From assembly GCF_027580225.2 (NCBI RefSeq), contig NC_073342.2, positions 17,229,501 through 17,293,500 on the forward strand: 64,000 bases of DNA, given 5' to 3'. The translations under genes were made by a program, and so were the position numbers. The stretch comes from Misgurnus anguillicaudatus (lineage: Eukaryota; Chordata; Actinopteri; Cypriniformes; Cobitidae). The number at the start of each line of letters is the position of its first letter. Position 1 is the stretch's first letter. Under the pieces are notes generated by a model. It had not been told where the DNA came from and searched no databases. It saw only the letters and a list, made by a program, of their open reading frames with translations. Shown here piece after piece: positions 58,574 to 64,000 of this stretch.

Positions 58574-59499
58574 CAATGCCTTTTTATCAGTATTTGTGTT
58601 CCCCGGGTTTGAACCCATAACCTTTTGCACTGCTAACACTAAGTATATATAAGTTTTTTGCTGGAGGAATAAATTCATGAAAGAATAAATTATTTAAAAT
58701 CATGCATAATGCATAGTTTTATTTCAGTGGTTTTGTAACAAAATGTGGGGAAGTTGGTTAAAATCATAGACTGTAAAAAAAGATGGACGTAGTGTCCGTG
58801 ACGTCACCCATAGGTTTCTGAAGATCGTTTTTGAAGCTTAAACGGATGAGTTACAAAAAAATTCATGGTTGCCATGAAGGGCAAAATTACCTATACAGAC
58901 CAAAAACACGTGTGGTACCGGGCTGTAAACATATTATTTTCTACTGTAAAGTTGGCCATTTTAACATGGAGGTCTATAGGAATTGACTCCCTTTTGGAGC
59001 CTGCCTCTAGCGGCCAGTTGATGAATTGCAGTTTGAAACACTTCCGTATTGGCTTCATCAGAGAGATCGGAAGGTTGCCCCTCGGTTAATGAATTATGTT
59101 GCTTTTCAAACTGTACATTTTTGCATTTTATGCATTTGGCAGATGCTTTATGATGTTTCGTTTTGCATTTTGTTTCTCGCGTTTCGTTTTGTTTTTCGTT
59201 TCGTTTATCATTTTGTTTATCATTTTGTTTTGTTTTTAGTTTCATTTATCGTTTCGTTTTGTTTTCAGTTTTATTTTTCGTTTCATTTTGTTTTTAGTTT
59301 TGTTTTTCATTTCGTTTTGTTTTTCGTTTTGCTTTTAGATTCGTTTTTCGTTTCGTTTTGCTTTAATGTTGTTAATATTATGTGACTTTAAAACGTTTTG
59401 TGGCATAGACAAATAAGCTTTGTAAAGCAAAAGTGGCTAAATATACTCCAAGCAACATAAGAACATGGAAACATTCAATAATGAAACAGTGCTGATGTT
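58571..59499 (+). repeat. Segmental duplication, block B' (inserted copy)
   Basis: Matches 54822-56848 but lacks the element G insertion and a 173-bp stretch bounded by TTAAA repeats. Contains element B copy 3 (58759-59085). The left junction overlaps block A by AGG; the right junction passes directly into block A'. Confidence 0.85.
59124..59370 (+). repeat. CGTTTTG-rich tandem array, copy 2
   Basis: Counterpart of 56497-56720. Imperfect TTTCGTTTTGTTTTT units; the long translated frames here are simple-sequence artefacts (runs of F, R, V, S). Confidence 0.8.
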
Positions 59500-59502
59500 A
59501 TA

Positions 59503-59757
59503 AACTTGTTTATAAGTTATGGCAACTATATATTAGTCAAAAACTTAAAATAGTAGGTTCAGTATGCGTATAGTCTAAAGTCAAATTTTTGTAGCTATAA
59601 TATAAAAATAATTTAATATTAAATACTGAATATAAATATTTATATTATATGAATTGTTTTTGTTACGTATAATATAAACAGGGGGTAAAATAACCTCCTG
59701 TCTATTAAGAGCACATCGATGACTTTATAATAAGCTTTTTTGTATCTTCAGTGGAGG
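59503..59757 (+). repeat. Segmental duplication, block A'
   Basis: Second copy of 58318-58573, continuing into unique sequence at GTGGAGGATC. This shows A' is the end attached to the original right flank. Confidence 0.85.
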
Positions 59758-60882
59758 ATCAAGTGGTGACCATCAGGTCCAAACCTCACAGGTAGCCTTT
59801 CAGAAAGGCTGTATAGAGATGTACCAGAGCACAGATAATAAGTATTGATCAGTGAAGAATGTACCTTATTGTTGTGAAAAGATTGTTCACAGCCGAGCAT
59901 AAAAAGTAACACTACTTCAAAAAAGGGCATCTGTGTAAGTAGATCCGCCTTCTATTTTGTGGAAGATTTTTGAGCCCCATTGTAAGCCAAGGATGATTTT
60001 AAATGTGTGCCTAAGATAAACTTTCCCATTGTCATTAATGAGGACGGCTAATACTGAGTGACAAGTGCATTTGGAACGGGAGAAAAAAGAGCTGTTAAAT
60101 TTGTCAAAGCTGATCATTTCAACTGAGCAAACTTAAGGCCTTGTGGGGGAATGGGTTTTGATTCCCATGAAGCTGTAGCCTTGAACCATTTTCAAAACAG
60201 ACTCAAATGTTATAAGAATCATGTCTGATTGTGGTGTGTTTGTTATATATATATTATATATATATAAAATTCTAATATAATGCACAAAATACAATTTTAT
60301 TTGCAGTTTAAATCTTTGCTTGTTTTAAATGGTGCAGTCTTTATGATAACATAACACACTATAATGCTTGAAACTATATACAAATTACGAATTCTACCAA
60401 CCAAGTAAATGTTAAAATGACAATTTTACACACATTTTCAGAAAGATGGAGTATTAAATGACTAATACCTATATCCCTGGTATCACAAACAGGGCTTTGA
60501 TAAAGCCAGAAGTAAGCTTTAGATAAATTACGTCAGTAAAGCAGCTTTTATAAGTGTGCCTTAAAAAATTTACATATTTGCATCTTGAAACAAAACAATG
60601 GCACCGATATATTTTAAAAAGTTAAAAATGAGTGCTGCAAACACGCAGTTCACATATGCATTGTGAAACCGGACAATTATGTGTCCGAAACTATCGAATG
60701 TGACATGGATTTACATTTATATCTATGGCCCTAGCTGTGTGATTAAAAAGAGGCGGGGAATAATAAGCATATTCATAGATCGGCATATTAAATGGCGAAT
60801 GGATGTAGAGTTTTAGTCAAGCTGTTTTAAAGCATAAAGAAATTACTGTCACAGAAAAAACTTTTACATGTTATTATGATGT
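59758..60882. other. Unique sequence
   Basis: 59760-60200 is mixed-composition with no recognised exon. 60240-60300 is a TATATA-rich tract. Nothing else recognised. Confidence 0.35.
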
Positions 60883-61775
60883 TTAAAGATTAGTTAAAAA
60901 AACAACGATTTTCTTTAAAAAAAAAAAATCCAGATAATTTATTCACCACCATGTCATCCAAAATGTTGTTGTCTTTGTTTGTTCAGTTGAGAAGAAATTA
61001 TGTTTTTTGAGGAAAACATACCAGGATTTTTCTCATTTTAATGAACTTTAATGGACCCCAACACGTAACAGTTTTTAATGCAGTTTAAAATTGCAGTTTC
61101 AGAGGACTCTAAACGATCCCAAACGAGGCATAAGGGTGTTATTCAGCGAAATGATTGTCATTTTTAGCAAGAAAAATAATAAATATGCACTTTTAAACCA
61201 CAACTTCTCTTCTTTCTCAAGCTGTGTGACGAGCCAACGCAACCTCGCGTTTAATTATGTCAAAAGGTCATGTGTTACATATATGAAATGCACATTTGCG
61301 GACCATTTTAAACAATAAACTGACACAAAGACATTAATTACTATCATTCCACATACAACAACGTCGGAACGGTCCTCTTTCTCCACACTTGTAAACACTG
61401 GGGCGTAGTTTCGATACGTCATTCGTGACCTCTTGATGTGATGACGTATTGCGTGAGGTCTCGCTGGTGCGGAGGAAGACGAGAAGTTGTGGTTTAAAAG
61501 GACATTTTTTATTTTTCTTGCTAAAAATGACAATCGTTTTGCTAGATAAGACCCTTATGCCTCATTTGAGATCGTTTAGAGTCCTTTGAAAGTCTTGAAA
61601 ACTTTTAAGGGTTGGTGTCCATTAAAGCCCATTAAAATGAGAAAAATCCTGGAATGTTTTCCTCAAAAAACATAATTTCTTCTCGAATGAACAAAGAAAG
61701 ACATCAACATTTTGGATGACATGGTGGTGAGTAAATTATCTGGATTTTTTAAAAGAAAATGGACTAATCCTTTAA
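60883..61775. mobile_element. TTAA-flanked element, family K copy 4
   Basis: TTAA at 60883-60886 and 61772-61775. Ends AGATTAGTTAAAA and, inverted, AGGATTAGTCC. Interior CTCTAAACGATCCCAAACG, TTGCGGACCATTTTAAAC and GTAAACACTGGGGCG blocks as in the copy at 3185. The short frames on both strands derive from these shared blocks. Confidence 0.8.
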
Positions 61776-62022
61776 GATTTTGAGACTAGGTTGTAACATT
61801 ATGTGATTTTCACAGTATGATAATCGTCTCCGAAAATTGTCATGGTATACGCTATTAAACAATTATTATTATTATTATAAACATCAGCTACAAATTATAT
61901 ATAGTTGTGTTTGTTCCTTTTTGATCCAATGCTGGGTTAAAAATAACCTTGATGTATTTTTCCATGTGCATGCTACAGCAGGGTTTCATATGCTTTTGCC
62001 ACCAGTAAAAAGTGCTGGTTTC
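61776..62022. other. Unique spacer with (ATT)n
   Basis: A short ATT run at 61862-61878. Otherwise nothing recognised. Confidence 0.35.
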
Positions 62023-62150
62023 TGTTGCTCAACTGATATTGCATTGCGCTAGCAGCGGTTAGTCATTGGTTTAAATCCCAAGGAAACCATGTACCACATA
62101 TCTCAAATGCAATATAAGTTGCTTTGGGTGAAAACATCTCCTGGGTGCAT
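62023..62150 (+). repeat. tRNA-Ala-like SINE, copy 3 with tail
   Basis: GTTGCTCAACTGATATTGC (decayed A box), GCGCTAGCAGCG (perfect 4-bp anticodon stem around an AGC position), GGTTTAAATCCCA (B box), then a tail TTGCTTTGGGTGAAAACATC resembling the TTTGGATAAAAGC tail of fish SINEs. The head plus tail order is what identifies the other two tRNA-like pieces as SINE heads. Confidence 0.6.
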
Positions 62151-62244
62151 AGATATATAGAGGTGTGAGAGCTGTGTAACAAGTAAACATCACTCCCCAA
62201 CCTCAAGAGATGATCTAGCAATAGACGCTAGAGGTCATGCCCTT

Positions 62245-62325
62245 TGGCCTCCTTGTTAGAGCGCCCAACTCTCATGTTGGGATGATCACCGCTGCTTCCA
62301 GTCTTGCTCGGGACGGGTACGAGTA
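62245..62325 (+). repeat. Possible second tRNA-like repeat
   Basis: TTGTTAGAGCGCCCAACTCT, CATGTTGGGATGATC and CTTGCTCGGGACGGG resemble a tRNA-derived head with an insertion between anticodon arm and B box. Weak evidence. Confidence 0.3.
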
Positions 62326-62339
62326 GAACATAAATGTAT

Positions 62340-64000
62340 GGTAAATTTAGGTGGTACAGACATGCACATCTTTATAGAGTTACATTTTCTCCAATTGAAA
62401 GTTCTTCATTGTTCTTTACTCACGCCCTATGGCACCTCTGACAGTTTTAGCAAGTTTATGCCAGTCGAGCCAAAACAGATGCTAATGCAAAAGCCACCGC
62501 GTCCCTTCCAGGGGATCTCGTCCACAGCTCCCCAGTCTCTGCCTTTTTCCTCAGGCTTTTCTAGTGACAACTATCCGAGGAGATGGCGCAAACGAGAGAG
62601 ACTTTTCACTGGCAAGCTATTCCCTGTTCATTGACCCCATCACTTAATAAAAACGCTAACAGCAGCACACTGATATTGAAACAAAATGAGACGTCTTATC
62701 TAATCTTACATTTTTCGTAAGGTATCAAATGCAATTCCGCGCATAACAAACCTGATTAAACCAGAAACGCTACTTCGAACCCCGTCAACCACGAACCCCG
62801 TACCTTTCGTCCCACGGCTTGGAAAATTGATGCCCGTTTGGCAGATGCCAAAGCTCTTAGCCGACACATTGTGCGGGAAAATATGACAGGTCTTAATTAT
62901 CAGTAATGAAGCAGGAATACGCTGCACACTTAGATATAATATACTAAACGACCTTTCAGGGGGTAGGGGCGATGATTAAAGGGATCTGTTTCATGAATCA
63001 TGCCTCATTTAGTCGCTAGTCTTTGTGTTGCCTAATGAGCGGAGGGCGACGTTTTTAAGTTGGACGTGTAAATGGTCGGAAAGTGTAAAAGACGATTAAA
63101 CTGATTTACTGTTCTGAGATCAGTCGAACATTACTTTAGCTTAAAGAAAGCTGCTGGCTGTCTTTATCGGAGGTTTCTTATGGAGCTGATAAGGACTCTG
63201 CTGTCTCACGGTGTTTAGTTTATTAGCATGCTAAGAGATTAGCATAGGCCTGAGAGGAAAAGATTTTTGTAGTTGGCTTTCTGTATTTATGCAGTAGTTT
63301 TGTTTAAACACAATTTTAATGTGTCAAAAATCCGTATTTTACAGGCAGAGTCGCAATTTCTATGTATACAAGTTGTAAACAGTCAATTTATGTAAATCGT
63401 AAATGTAGCTTCAATGTCATTTTATGAGACATAGCTGATCGTTTATGGTGCTCCACCAAATGTTGCGTTTCTCCTCTTAAAAATTATACTATCAGTTAAC
63501 TGGCTTGTGAATGTTAACCCTTCATAACTAAGCATCAGAATATACTCTGGTAATACCGTATTTATGCAGTTTCTGGCATCATAATGTTGCTGGAAAACAG
63601 TAGCTGAACAATTAAGCCTACGTTGATTAAGATGTAAATTCTTTTTAATTAGAATGTAAATTCTTACATTTATATGAAGACATCAACTGTCAACGTTGCA
63701 TGCGATATCTGTTTTTTCAGCCTGCCGTCTGAATGAAGCTTTCATCGTTCATTTGCGATGCTAAAACAATTTTGCTCCGTCTTTTGTTCCTCCATTCCAG
63801 CGTTCCCTTTTGACATTACTTTTGTTTGTATTGCGGCTCGCATCCCGTTCAGTAGTGCCTGGGGACTCCGAGGAAATTTGGAATGAAAATTGAGTTCATT
63901 CAGTGCGCACCAATTACTTCTGCTGAATATTCCTCAATGCAAATCAACCCCGTGCCCGTGAATGGTCCACATGTATTTGAAATAATTAATTTTCTCCTCT
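62340..64000. other. Repeat-poor island at window end
   Basis: 1.6 kb with no transposon ends. 62370-62940 has balanced composition and AGATGCTAATGCAAAAG, GGTCTTAATTATCAG and TTGGCAGATGCCAA motifs. Two non-overlapping short frames (62338-62634 sense and 62706-62927 antisense) lack domains. It resembles developmental non-coding DNA, but an unrecognised exon cannot be excluded. Confidence 0.35.

Noticed and set aside
59026..59385. 119-codon open frame
   Set aside because: Mostly translated CGTTTTG-type tandem array giving runs of phenylalanine, valine and serine. Simple-sequence artefact; the duplicate array does not keep the frame.
62880..62960. NFI palindrome TTGGCAGATGCCAA near 62837
   Set aside because: The spacer is 4 bp rather than the canonical 5, and single motifs occur by chance at this rate; kept only as a note in the island description.

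Overview
This window looks like teleost fish DNA, most probably from a cyprinid. There are very few exons and introns are long. The sequence is crowded with small non-autonomous DNA transposons: hAT-like elements with 8-bp target duplications, many TTAA-flanked elements, a decayed Tc1 element, foldback elements, and tRNA-Ala-like SINE heads. It also carries long CA, TA, GA and TC microsatellites. There is no bacterial or viral gene organisation. The organism call is an inference from this repeat style and from the single recognisable gene.

The only host gene I can support is the 3' end of dnajc24 (DPH4), the DPH-type zinc-finger J-domain cofactor of diphthamide synthesis. Its last two coding exons lie at 5151-5435 on the plus strand and are joined by an 82-bp intron. 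The J-domain exons were not found and should lie upstream of the window. In tetrapods DNAJC24 sits beside IMMP1L, ELP4 and PAX6. That makes the 58 kb downstream a plausible regulatory landscape, but I found no exon of those genes here.

Layout. 0.4-4.7 kb: transposons in a dnajc24 intron, including a three-level nest (445-3098). 5.15-6.05 kb: dnajc24 end and 3' UTR. 7.4-11.5 kb: palindromic element and two nests. 12-15.3 kb: largely repeat-free. 15.6-24.2 kb: dense elements, among them a TTAA element carrying a splice-ready transposon exon (21665-21830), and a foldback element. 24.2-28.4 kb: mostly unique. 28.6-31.7 kb: the deepest nest, four generations of insertion. 32-34 kb: unique. 34-35.1 kb: AT-rich elements. 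35.2-36.4 kb: unique. 36.7-38.0 kb: a broken Tc1 inside a TTAA element. 38-44.8 kb: mostly unique with some repeats. 44.9-52.6 kb: foldback, hAT-like and simple repeats. 52.6-53.9 kb: unique. 53.9-61.8 kb: elements and a local segmental duplication (A-B'-A') whose older copy shows the empty site of a 0.9-kb transposon. 62.3-64 kb: unique.

Unique islands contain homeodomain-like TAATTA motifs and no long reading frames. They are candidate conserved non-coding elements, but conservation cannot be judged from one sequence. Most short open frames in the window fall inside repeats or are chance.
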